A DNA stretch of 64,000 nucleotides from Rugalucina vietnamica. Lineage: Eukaryota > Mollusca > Bivalvia > Lucinida > Lucinidae. The notes below the pieces were generated by a model. It was not told the DNA's origin and did no database searches. It saw nothing but the letters and a program-made list of their open reading frames with translations. Below, piece after piece: positions 24,761 through 35,300 of the stretch. The position numbers and the translations under genes are program-made. The stretch covers positions 32,206,329 through 32,270,328 of the forward strand of contig OZ024880.1 in the NCBI GenBank assembly GCA_964017185.1, written 5' to 3'. Position 1 is the stretch's first letter, and each line of letters starts with the position of its first letter.

Positions 24761-25153
24761 GATTTCTAAAACATGGTTTTCAATTTTTACAGCTTAAAAA
24801 ATCTCTGTATATTGCATGGGCAAGTTTGCGTAATAGATTCACAGTTTGCTGTCAGATAATTGTGTGTGTGCGTATGTCTTAAGGGAAGGGCCAATCCCGC
24901 TCCACTGACCAGGAATCACTATCAGAAAACATTGGACAGTGTTAATTTTTAGGCTTGAACAAAAGAGCCGTACCATAAGAAAGCAATTAATGTGACATGA
25001 GGGTACAACATCAATGACTCAGACTAGGCTCTATAATCCAAAACAGTCTGATCAGATTTACGTACATGTATTGTGTATCTTTATCATTCATTAGACTGTT
25101 ACGTTGACGATAAAAGACTTTCATCTGGATGGATGTTAACTACAACTTTATCA
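24761..25153. other. no feature seen
   Basis: AT-rich sequence upstream of the small gene; no clear core promoter element was recognised. Confidence 0.4.
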
Positions 25154-25386
25154 GAGCCGCCTCATGGGAAAACCAACAATCTGAATAGGCGAAAACAAAG
25201 ACGCACATAGCTTCGCGGTAACCGCGAAGCTGATCAGCGCCTTTGTTTTCGCTTCTCGGATAGTACAATTCTTCTTCTACATAAATCCAAAATTTCAAGC
25301 TTCTAGCTCTTTTCTGTGCTTGTACAGGTCGGTTTGTGTCGGACCTGTTCGGAAACCACATTGTTGGTTTTCCCATGAGTCAGCTC
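25154..25386. mobile_element. family A MITE, copy 7
   Basis: Complete copy with a long central hairpin (about 25190-25250). It lies about 95 bp upstream of the ATG of the small gene, so it may overlap its 5' untranslated region. Confidence 0.85.
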
Positions 25387-25479
25387 ATCAGTGGTAATTT
25401 TTTTGTATTTTACGGTAGTCCTGGCATATTTAAGAAGCAAATCTTCAAAGGACATGCATTTCTGTGACACAGAAGGAAC

Positions 25480-27413
25480 ATGGATTTTATCAAATCCAAA
25501 GGACAGCAGCTAAAGCGCTCTGTGTCAGAACAAGTTTTTAACAACGACAAACTGAAAGGATTGATAGGGGCTGAGAGGTAAGATGCTCTGTTTTAACTTA
25601 TTTCAGGGTATTATAGTATTTGGGTTTTGGCAGTCATTTTTTCCATTTTTGGAAATAAATTTCATATATTTATTTGAAGCGTGTCATAAGAAAACCGACA
25701 GTTTGGATTTGTGCAAACACAAGGGTTCAGATCAGCTTCGCAGCGTTTTTGTTTTCGCTATGCGGATAGAACAATTCCTCTGCTTTCTAAACCCAAAATT
25801 TCCAACTGTGCTTGTTCAGCTTGGTTTGTGTCAGTTGCGGCTCATTTGTTGTTACCCAGTGCATATTCGTTACGTGGAACCTATGTTTGATCTTCCAAAC
25901 CTGTTAACAGCAATTGCTCTTCTTGAATCAGCTGAAGGAGATAAATACTGTAAATTCGGAAGTGTTCGCAAGTATTAAATTAAATTTTCTCTAATATTTG
26001 CGAATTCATTGTTTCATGAAAATAAAGTTCTCGCTAAAAAAGAATTACCATTAGCTATACAGACTGCAAGAGTACACCTTCGAAAATTCAAAAAACTCGC
26101 TAATATTTCAGATATCGAAAATTCATGAAATAAAAGTCACACAAAAATTTCCGAACTTAACTAGCTGTACAAATATCTTCATGGCCAAAAATTTCAGTCT
26201 TCATGACAGAAATTTGGCAGACAAATAGAATCCATCATTGATGTTCAGTGGAGATAGGAAAATCCCAACCAGAGGGTCCACCCTTTCCCACTGGAACGGT
26301 GGACCCTCTGGTTGGGATTTTCCTTTCTCCACTAAACACCAATGATCGATTCTTTTTCTTACATACTCCAATTTTATCCTTTTACCGGCAACGTCACCTG
26401 GTATCGTGCTTTAACCCTGGTGACATTGTGCATTATACAGATATGACATCAAATGTAAAGTCAATAGAGATGTACTTTTTATTTTAAAGCGTGATTCAAG
26501 AATATTCGCTGTGAATTAACACAACTTTTGTCTAGTTTTGGTGAACGCCATTACTGAAAGCAGTAGTAACGATCGACTTATATCGATCTTGCATGTGCAA
26601 TGAAGCTAGCAGTGTTAGATAAGATTTGTGCACCACCGGTGACTACGGGAATAATTTTATCTTTTATTTAGGGTTTTTTAAGAATAGAAGATCTACCGTG
26701 GGGCCAATTTCATAACGAGTACATCACACACGTCAAAGAATACCATGTAAATATGAGCCAATGCACCAGAAAACAAACAAACTGCATAATGTGAAACCAA
26801 AGGCGCAGATCAGCTGTGCAGTTACATGCCTTTGTTTTCGCTGCATGGATAGCACAATCCATCTTCAATCTGAAATTTCAGGCATCTTACTAATTTATGT
26901 AACTGTTTGGCCTGGCTTGTGTCAGACCTGGTCGGAAACCAAATTATTGGTTATCTCGCATGAAGGCTCATGTAAAATCTGCATTTCAGAAGTCCTAAGC
27001 TACCACTGTCAGAAAGACTGGTACGCCGTTACTTTTCCGTGACTGAGGAAGATACGGAGGAACCTCAATCAAACAGTTGGCTACCCAGTGTATTCAGACG
27101 ACGTAGATCATCGGCTAGCAGCACCAAATCAACAAAATCCTCTCGCCTTCAATCCATCTCACGACAGCTATCCACAGAGGAAAAGGAAATCAATAAAGAA
27201 AATCTGTCATCTCTTGGCGATCTAATGAGCGTGTTTTACGATAAAGAGGAGGACGCTTCGTCGGACCAGGACAGTCTTATAGAGGAGCTGCATGATATTG
27301 GTTATCTCATCACGCCAAAGGGAGAAAAGAAGGAAGATAAGGCAATCAAAGAAGTTGTTGAAGATGAAGAGAAATGCGTTTTCGCTAAAATAAAAAAAGG
27401 TGCTTCAAAGTAA
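25480..27413 (+). CDS. small three-exon gene, 191-residue protein of unknown function
   Basis: Coding exons are 25480-25577, 26683-26746 and 27000-27413 (98+64+414 = 576 nt, 191 residues plus TAA). The start ATG has a good context (A at -3, G at +4). Exon 1 (MDFIKSKGQQLKRSVSEQVF onward) ends AG|GTAAGA. Exon 2 encodes IEDLPWGQFHNEYITHVKEY and ends CAT|GTAAAT. Exon 3 begins CTA CCA CTG after an AAG acceptor. Both acceptors (26682, 26999) are AAG with modest pyrimidine tracts, which lowers confidence in the exact joins, but reading frames match. The protein is hydrophilic: a basic serine-rich middle (FRRRRSSASSTKSTKSSR), then an acidic part with SSDQDSLIEELHDIGYLI, then a Lys-rich tail. No signal peptide or membrane segment is seen. 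I do not recognise the family. Confidence 0.6.
25676..25846. mobile_element. family A MITE, copy 8, internally deleted
   Basis: Both ends are present (gaagcgtgtcataagaaaac; gttgcggctc). Part of the hairpin is missing. It lies in intron 1 of the small gene. Confidence 0.7.
25946..26163. mobile_element. palindromic element, family G, copy 1
   Basis: Inverted ends TACTGTAAATTCGG and CCGAACTTAA, with inner inverted motifs 'aatatttgcgaattcat' and 'atgaatttt' type sequence. A second copy lies at 40006-40203. It lies in intron 1 of the small gene. Confidence 0.6.
26228..26352. mobile_element. fold-back element with perfect 26-bp stem
   Basis: Arms 26228-26282 and 26298-26352 are inverted repeats of 55 bp with only a few mismatches. 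The inner 26 bp (26257-26282 with 26298-26323) pair perfectly across a 15-nt loop. It lies in intron 1 of the small gene, so its transcript would fold into a long hairpin. Confidence 0.8.
26754..26970. mobile_element. family A MITE, copy 9, filling an intron
   Basis: The copy begins 7 nt after the donor and ends 29 nt before the acceptor of the 253-bp second intron of the small gene, so the intron is almost only the element. Confidence 0.75.
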
Positions 27414-27473
27414 ACAGCTTTGCAGATAATCAAACGACAAACATCATTGGCTGCCATTGCAGATAATTTATTT

Positions 27474-27703
27474 GAGCCTTTGCATGAGAAAACCCACAAT
27501 CTGGGTGTCCTACCAGGTCCGACACAAACCAGCCTATACAGTCACAGAAGCAGAAGCTTGAAATTTCAGATTTTGAAAGAAGAGACTTGCTACTATCTAA
27601 GGAGCGAAAACAAAGGCGCTGATCAGCTGTGCAGTTACTGCACAGCTGATCTGCGTCTTTGTTTTCGCCTATGAATGTTGCTGGTTTTTTAAGCAGCGGC
27701 TCT
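27474..27703. mobile_element. family A MITE, copy 10
   Basis: Complete copy with an intact central hairpin, about 60 bp after the stop of the small gene and so probably in its 3' untranslated region. Confidence 0.85.
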
Positions 27704-27784
27704 AATAACCTTGCAACAAAAAACAAATGTCCCACATTTTTCTATGGATGCAACAAGTTTCGAAGAATTCATTGACGATTTTGT

Positions 27785-28003
27785 TTGTTTGTTTGTTTGA
27801 TTGTATTGAGGTTTAACGTTTTAGTCAACAATTTTTCTGTCATGACGGGAAGGAGCCACCGCTTCTTAGGTACATGTATTAGCCAGTACTCTGGAGACTT
27901 AATGTGTCTTGCTCAAGAACACAACATCGTGCCCCGTGTGGGGATTGAACCCAAGACCTCACAATTCAGTCTAATGCTCTACCAACTAGCCACCACACTC
28001 CCC
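27785..28003 (-). repeat. tRNA-derived SINE-like repeat
   Basis: On the - strand, a tRNA-like head has an A box (TGGCTAGTTGGTAGAGC) and a B box (GGGTTCAATCCCC), followed by a shared tail. A related copy at about 56585-57780 is split by a mariner-like element. Confidence 0.55.
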
Positions 28004-28091
28004 TTCATTGAAGATGGACATGAAAGGAAAATACTTAGTTTTTGTAAGCTTCAGTTCTTGCACAGGTGTGTTAAAATGAAGGATTGTTGAA

Positions 28092-28097
28092 AATAAA
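28092..28097 (+). promoter_or_regulatory. possible polyadenylation signal of the small gene
   Basis: AATAAA about 680 nt after the stop at 27413. Other signals cannot be excluded. Confidence 0.3.
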
Positions 28098-28099
28098 TA

Positions 28100-28777
28100 A
28101 AGGCAAATCATCTTCAGGGAGAACATGTTTGAAAATGGAAGGAACTGACCAAGGTGGTTACTAACAGATTATCTTAAAAAGAAGCCATATTGAACACAAA
28201 TTAGGGGGTATTTTTGAAAAGAAAACAATAAACTCACAGAGTTCATTTTGATTGTAATATCACACAGTGTTAAAATCTATGAAACTAAAATTTGGATTTT
28301 TTTTAAATAATCATTGTAATAAATGCTCCTATGTTCACTATGTACAAGTTTTTACAGTTTTATTACATTGGTGCTGAAGATAAAGTGATAATATGTATGT
28401 GTACGAGTACATGTGCAGTCACTGGACATAATTATTCGCCACTTTTGGAAAACTCATAGAATTCAGTGTATTTTCATGTTTGCAAGAAAAAAATATGCTG
28501 TTTCTCCTGGTCAACATATTTTCATGTTTTTGGTGTCATTCAAAAGGTAAATGAACAAAGCAATAAACATGGTATTTTCACTCCATTCCATGCATGCGTT
28601 TTAAAGCTACATTTTTTTAAAAGTTATGAGATTTGTTTTGGGCATCAATGGGAAATTTCCTGTGACTTTAAACAGTTATACATGTATAAGAATAAAATGT
28701 AATGTCTAAACTTCATCAAGTAACCTTTGTTTATAGCTTTATTCATTTAACCTTCAAATGGCACCAAAACATAAACA
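28100..28777. other. no feature seen
   Basis: AT-rich intergenic sequence with no gene or strong repeat that I recognise. Confidence 0.4.
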
Positions 28778-30278
28778 CGAGGACCAATGGTCCTGTAAAC
28801 GCTCACCTGAAACACGAGATATATACCAATAAACTTGTTTGACTAGAATGGTAATATATATGCATATAACCCCAGGGCCGGGTCAGAGCAACCCCTGGAG
28901 TCAATTTCTTTTTGAAAACATAAAACTGCAGTCCATTTGCCAATTTACTGCAAGTTTTGCCTTTCAAATGACATTTTAACAATTTTCCCCATTCAAATGC
29001 ATGGGCAACCTAAGTTGACCTTGCCGTAAAATAGGTCAAGGTCATCCAAGGGTCACGATTTATATGAACTTTGTAGAGCTCCATTGCCTGATGCTTCATG
29101 CCAAGTTTCAAAATCATAGGCCTTCTGGTTCTGGAGATAAAGATTTTTTAAGGTTTTTGCTATTTATAGCCATGGCAGCCATCTTGGTCATGTGACCTTG
29201 ACCATTTTATATACACTTTCATTCCCACTTCCTAACAATGCTCCTCATAAAGTTTGGCTTTGATTGGCCAAGCAGTTTCAGAGAAGAAGATCTTTGAATA
29301 TCACTGTAATATACATGTATATTGCCCCGGGGTGGGGGCAGACAGACCCCTGGGGTCCAAATTTTTTCAGAATCATCAATCTTAAGTCCATTTGCCCATT
29401 TCCTGCAAGTTTTTCCCTAAAAATGACATTTTAACACATTTCCCCATTCAAATGCATGAGCGACCTATGCTGACCTTGCCGTAAAATAGGTCAAGGTCAT
29501 CCCAGGGTCATGATTTATATCAACTTTGTAGAGGTCCAGTCACTGATGCTTCACACCAAGTTTCAAAATCATTGGCCTTCTGGTTCTGGAGAAGAAGATT
29601 TTTAAAGGTTTTTTCTATTTATAGCCATGGCGGCCATCTTGGTCATGTGACCTTGACCATTTATATAAACTTTCTTTCCCCCTTCCCAAGGATGCTCCAC
29701 ATGAAGTTTGGCTTTGATTGGCCAAGCGGTTTCAGGGGAGAAGATGTTTCATTATTATGAAAATATACATGTATATAGCCCCGGGGCAGGGGCAGACAAC
29801 CCCCAGGGGCTAAAATTTTCCATTAACATTAATCATCTGTCCATTTGCATATTCCCAGTAAGTTTTACCCATTGAATAGCATTTTACCATTTTTTCCCAT
29901 TCAAATGCATTGGCGACCTAAGTTGACCTTGCCGTAAAATAGGTCAAGGTCGTCCTAGGGTCATGATTTATATAAACTATGATGGGCCCACATCCCCGAT
30001 GCTACATACCAAGTTTCGTGGAAATCGGCCCACTGGTTCTGGAGAAGAAGATTTTTTAAAGGTTTTTGCTATTTATAGCCATGGCGGCCATCTTGGTCAT
30101 TTATATAAACTTTCGTTCCCCCTTCCTAAGGATGCTCCACATGAAGTTTGGCTTTGATCAACCAAGCGGTTTCAGAGGAGAAGATCTTTGAAATTGTGGC
30201 CAGACGACGGACAGACGGACGACGGAGCATGGCCATCCTATAAGCTCACCTTGTGAGCCTTCGGCTCAGGTGAGCTAA
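28778..30278. mobile_element. composite element C4
   Basis: Opens with 'gaggaccaatggtcctgtaa' and closes with the family end 'ccttcggctcaggtgagcta', next to CGGACGACGG type repeats at 30207-30225. The interior is three tandem units of about 454 bp carrying 'ttgccgtaaaataggtcaag', 'ggcggccatcttggtcatgt' and 'gtttggctttgattggccaa'. Confidence 0.85.
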
Positions 30279-31560
30279 ATATATGTTGGCTAGAAGAGGC
30301 AGGATAATTTTTTTCGCAAACATGAAAATACACTGAAGTCTATCAAGTTTTCCAGATGTGGCAAATGATTATGTTCATTGACTGTACAATACAATGTGAA
30401 GATCATTTAGATGGCTGATCGGCAATTTTGATTTCTCAACATAATTGTACTAACTCTCTGCCTTCTGAACAAATCCTCACACCTGTTGGATAGGACAGAA
30501 GATTAAAAACTTATCATCGGGATAAACATGTCCATGAAAAGCATATGTAGAATTATGGGAAGTACCAATGGACTATCTTTGGGGTGTATTGATCAATTTT
30601 GTGTACATGTCTTTGTAAAATAAAATGTTTTATCAAAAAGTAAAACTGAATAGCTATGGCTAATCATTTTCCACTTGTAAGTGGTAACATAATTATGTAC
30701 GTCCTCGATTTTTTGACTGTCTGCTTCGATTTGATGAAAACGTTAAAAATGACATACAAAAATGAAAATATTTACAAAATGAAAATGAAAAAACAAGTAT
30801 AAGTCATGTCATAATTTGCATGGTGGACTGTACATCTATATAAAAGATTTACAAAATTACAATTATTTTTTTCTGTAGGTAACAATTTTATTTTAGCACT
30901 GCTCAGTTAATACTGTATAGGCATGTTACCATAAAAACATCATCAAACATTGAACACACTTAGGTGGCTTGAGACTAGCCTAGTCTTACAAATACAGATT
31001 TTTGCCATAACTGACAAAATAAACAGTCTTATTCTAACATGCCTATGTAATATTAACCGTGACAATCCCATTTTGAATGTTTTTTTGTGATTTCATGACC
31101 AGTCAGCAATTTTAAGTCATGTCAGGATGGACCCCAACACTTCTTGGATATTAACTTAAACCAATCTTGATGCCAAAGGGATTAATACCCCCAACCTATC
31201 AACTCTGGAGTCTAACACTCTGCTGCTTGGCCATTCCACACCTCTCATTATACATTACTAATCTCACATCTGCATTCAAGATGAATGGTGGTAACTCCAT
31301 ATGAGATTATCTAAACAAGTACCCACTATTTCTGATTTGCTTTTCCCATGGCTGGAAATATCAGGAGAGGTATCATCTTAAAGCCATAAAAATTGCAAAA
31401 TTTTGCATAGACAAGTTAACAAACAAAAGTTAAAATAAGTCACATGACCATTTTAAACAATCATGTGACCATTTAAAACAATCATGTGACCACCTCATAA
31501 AGCTTCAATAAATATCACAGTAAAAGGTTCTTGTGTATGAGATGAAATTGCTTTGAAAAT
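30279..31560. other. intergenic between the convergent genes
   Basis: No coding region found. At 31438-31492 a 24-bp unit with 'tcatgtgaccatttaaaaca' occurs about three times. Near 31170-31245 is a degenerate tRNA-like SINE remnant. Confidence 0.4.
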
Positions 31561-31793
31561 ACCTGGCCCAGGAGTTCATGCTCAATTCACCTTAGCTAGC
31601 AAGAAATTTACTCTGCCCAAAATCTTGTTGAAACGGACATTCTAATATTTATTTGCATAATTAATGACAGGCTTTGATTATTTAAATCGTACAGATTTAA
31701 TTGTTAGATTTAAATGACATGCTCAGCAAAGATGAGCATGCAAGGTTGAGCATGAAGTAAAGGTCAGTAAGTTTATGACCCCTGAGCCAGAAT
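31561..31793. mobile_element. family B MITE, copy 9, degraded
   Basis: The ends resemble the family ('ggcccaggagttcatgctca', 'gtttatgacccctgagcca') but the central palindrome is lost. Confidence 0.45.
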
Positions 31794-31893
31794 GATCTTT
31801 GTCTTTGCTTACAGCACATGTAGTTCTGTAACAATAGTCAATCTTTCTTTAAACTAAAAATAGCACATTGGAAACTGTGGTAAGTCTGCCAAT

Positions 31894-32120
31894 CAGTTGT
31901 TCAAAATTAATGACATTGTTAGTTAACGATTTATTGAAATTTCGAACATGATTATTACAAATACACTGTTATTTTTTGTTGATAAAATGTGAGAATCCTT
32001 TGCATCACATTTTATCAACAAAAAATAGCAGTGTATTTGCTTATGTAGTAGGTATTTACCTGTACTTAACGAGTTAAGGTCTTAACGATGTCGTTAAGCT
32101 AACAAAGTTTTGAACAACTA
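31894..32120. mobile_element. palindromic MITE with 35-bp inner hairpin
   Basis: The outer ends are inverted (AGTTGTTCAAAA with TTTTGAACAACT). The inner arms 31958-31992 and 32005-32039 pair over 35 bp with one mismatch across a 12-nt loop. It starts about 140 nt after the KMT2 stop and so is probably within that gene's 3' untranslated region. Confidence 0.75.
31930..31935 (-). promoter_or_regulatory. possible polyadenylation signal of the KMT2 gene
   Basis: AATAAA on the - strand about 325 nt after the stop codon, inside the MITE described above. A further candidate lies near 31650. Confidence 0.35.
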
Positions 32121-32260
32121 GCCCCAGTTTAACAGCAGCATAACCCACAAGTACAAAGAATCTTCACATCCTTGAAAGATTGGCGACTTAGCTAAGCATT
32201 TTCAAAATCTCTGAGACCCACATGTACACAAAATTTTGTCATCCATGAAAGATCCGACAA

Positions 32261-32366
32261 TCAATTTAAGTATTTGCGACATCGGCGTGATCCACATGTA
32301 CACAGAATCTTCACATCCTCAATCGGGAATTTGTAGTCGTATGTCAACTCCTCTCCTCTCTGAATT
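32261..32366 (-). CDS. KMT2A/B (trx): KMT2 last coding exon 17 (SET end, post-SET, stop)
   Basis: 106 nt, [20 protein letters not shown] then [14 protein letters not shown] and TGA. Acceptor TTTCTAG|AAT. Catalytic-pocket tyrosines (TYDY) and the three post-SET cysteines are present. Confidence 0.96.
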
Positions 32367-35300
32367 CTAGAAAGATAAAAACCTTCCTATAATTCAAACA
32401 TCAAAAAGTATTGGTGGTCTTTGCTTTTACATCCCACTAAACAGCTCAGGTGATATGGACAAGGGGCTTCCCTTTCATGTCCTATCCTAAAGACAGGAGA
32501 AGCTTAATCTTAAACTTGTGCCCTGGGTTGAGGTGTAACAAGAAGTAATTGCTTAGCAGTAAGGTAAACGAAAAGTAACTAGTTTAGATTGTAACTAGTT
32601 TAGGGTGTAACTAGTTTAGAGGGTAACTAGTTTGGGGTGTAACTAGTTTAGAGTGTAACTAGTTTGTGGTGTAACTAGTTTAGAGTGTAACTAGTTTAGA
32701 GGGTAACTAGTTTGCCTAGTTTGTGGTGTAACTAGATTGGAGCCAAAATTTACTTCCTTCAAGGCACTGTCTCCAATGTACCTTTTCAATGAACAGGTAA
32801 ATTGTTTACTCTTCTTTGTGGTCTATTGTTTTTTGTTGTTTTTTTTTTGTTTTGTTTTTTCATTTTTCTTCTTTAAATTCTATTATACATGTACATGTAA
32901 ATGTACTGAAAACATACTAAGCAGTACTGCTAATCAATTTTTGTCACATTCTGAGATACTACAACAGTTTGTTTAAAAGTTGGCAAAATTTTAACAAACT
33001 GAAAAAAAAAAAAAAATCAGAGACATGTCTAGAACAAGAAACTAAATATAGGCAACAGAAAAATTCTGAGAAAGTCTGAGAAAAAGGGAGGCAACTTACT
33101 GTCTGATTGCAAAGATGACTATATGTTTTCTGTTGTCCACATTGATCACTTTGGAATAACAATTTGGCTGAAAAATAAAACAACGACTGAGTGGAAACTT
33201 AAAATTGAAATAAGCATCTTAACATATAGCTATTGTAAGAGCATGTGGGTATGCCATTAGCATTATCTATTAGAATGTAATGAAATCCCAAAATCAAACA
33301 TGCATACTACAGCACTATCTGTGAAGCGAAAACAAAGACACTGATCAGATGTGCAGTTGCTGAACTGCTGATCTGTGCCTTTGGTTTCACATAAGCAAAC
33401 TGTTAGTTTTCTGGTGTGGCGGCTAATTTATCAATATTTTTATAAATGCTAAAAATGTACAAGTAGGCAATGATCAGGAAAAGGTGCAATCAGAAAGAAA
33501 TTCCCACTCCAAAAACCGAGGTGGGAAATACTAAATTGACAATTAGGTACTTATGCTTAGAAAACATATTGTAAGCTGAGTGAGCAGCTGTTTCCCAATA
33601 GGCATCCACTCAATTACCCGAACTTAAATAAAAATACGAAAACGTACATAAGGTTCAAACAGCACAAAAATTTGACTCCAAAACATAAAACGAATGGAAC
33701 CACAACAGAAGTATCACCTTGGAACGATCAGTAGTATAAAATTACTTGGGGCTTAAAACCTATAAGCTTAACAGACTCACCTCACAAGAATGGTTGATAA
33801 AGCGTGCAGCACTGCCCTTCATAGTAGCATCCACAACGTCCGTGTCATCAATACGGAACATGTAACAACCAATACCCTGCAACACATTACAAAGTACATG
33901 TACATGTAATCAACCCATATTTGATGAATGGATTTTCCCATCATTATCATTTGGGTGAGTCCACTTTCATTTTAGGGGCGTCAGGAGTGATTTTTAAATT
34001 TTATTCAATTTTTCGAAGAAAATCTTCTTAGCAAAGAGAATAGCCCCAGATGGGACGCCGCGTTGGGTGGGGTCACATTTGGGGCTTTTCTGTTTGCCTA
34101 TGTCCCATAAAAGGGATGCCAGGCTTAAACGAGTTAATAATTATTGCAGATTTTCTTTGTTTGTATTACAGTTTAATGTCCCCATTAACGATGCTTCAGT
34201 TGAGTTCAGATGGAGCCACCTGGGTATTAACCAGGCCACGAGATTATAAAACTTTTTTCACGCTCAACTCAGCTGAGCATGGAATTTCAAGTCCTCATAA
34301 CTTCTAAAACAGCCCATCTTAATTGAAATTTTTGGTAAAGACCATCAAAGCTAGTAATTTATCCTGCTAATAAATGTTAAAATGCCAACAATTGTTGTTA
34401 TGAGCAGGATAAATTTTAGTCTCAGATAAGCTGAGCATGAAGAAAGTTTTATAACCTCTGAAATAGTACTTTAAGAAGTGAATACATCTTGCTCAAGGAC
34501 AAAATACCACAACCTTGTTCTGGCATCTCAATTTGAGGTCCTATGCACTCTAGATACAATTCTGCGCTCTATGATGAATCTTCAGCTAAAGGTTACAGCA
34601 GAAATGAATATACAGAATTCAAACCAGGCCCTGAGGTTATAAAACTTTTTCGTGCTCCACTTAGCTGACCATAAAATTTAAACTGCTCATAAAAGACAAA
34701 ATAGTCCAAATAAATCAAAATTTCAGGTTTAGATAATTTATCCTGCTTATAAATGTTAAAATGCCAACAATTGTTGACATTTTAACATATGAGCAGGATA
34801 AATTTTAGTATCAGCTGAGCTGAGCTTGAAAAAAATTTTATAACCTCAAGGCCAGAATGTCACAATAAATAGTTATGTACCTTGCTCTCATAGTATTTCT
34901 CCCTGACGTCAGTTAGTGATGTACGGATCACCTCCCCTGCATATTCTATAATCATCTCACCAGCGTCGATACTACGCTTACAGAATAAACCTCGACCATG
35001 GATTCTTGATCTGCAAATATACAGTACATTGACAAATGAGCTGCATCATGAGAAAACCAACCAGAGGACCAATGGTCCTGTAAACTCTCACCTGAGATCT
35101 GCTGCATATACCAATAAACATGTTTGAATATTATGGTATTTAACTCCAGTGCAGGGGCAGATGAAGCCCTTGAGCCATTTTCTTTCTTCTGAATCTTCAA
35201 TATTCTGTCCATTTGCCAATTTCCTGCTGGCTTTTCCCTTCAAATGACATTTTAACAGTTTTCCCAATTCAAATGCATAGGCAACCCATGTTGACCTTGC

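Noticed and set aside
26977..26999. Acceptor at 26989 (TTTCAG) for exon 3 of the small gene
   Set aside because: It has the better consensus, but from exon 2 in phase 0 it gives AAG TCC TAA, a stop; the AAG acceptor at 26999 keeps the frame. Left open for transcript data.
22487..28003. Functional tRNA genes at 22487-22575 and 27930-28003
   Set aside because: A and B boxes are present but the acceptor stems do not pair and the sequences are part of repeats with tails; called SINE-like instead. The same holds for 39634-39863 and 56311-56400.
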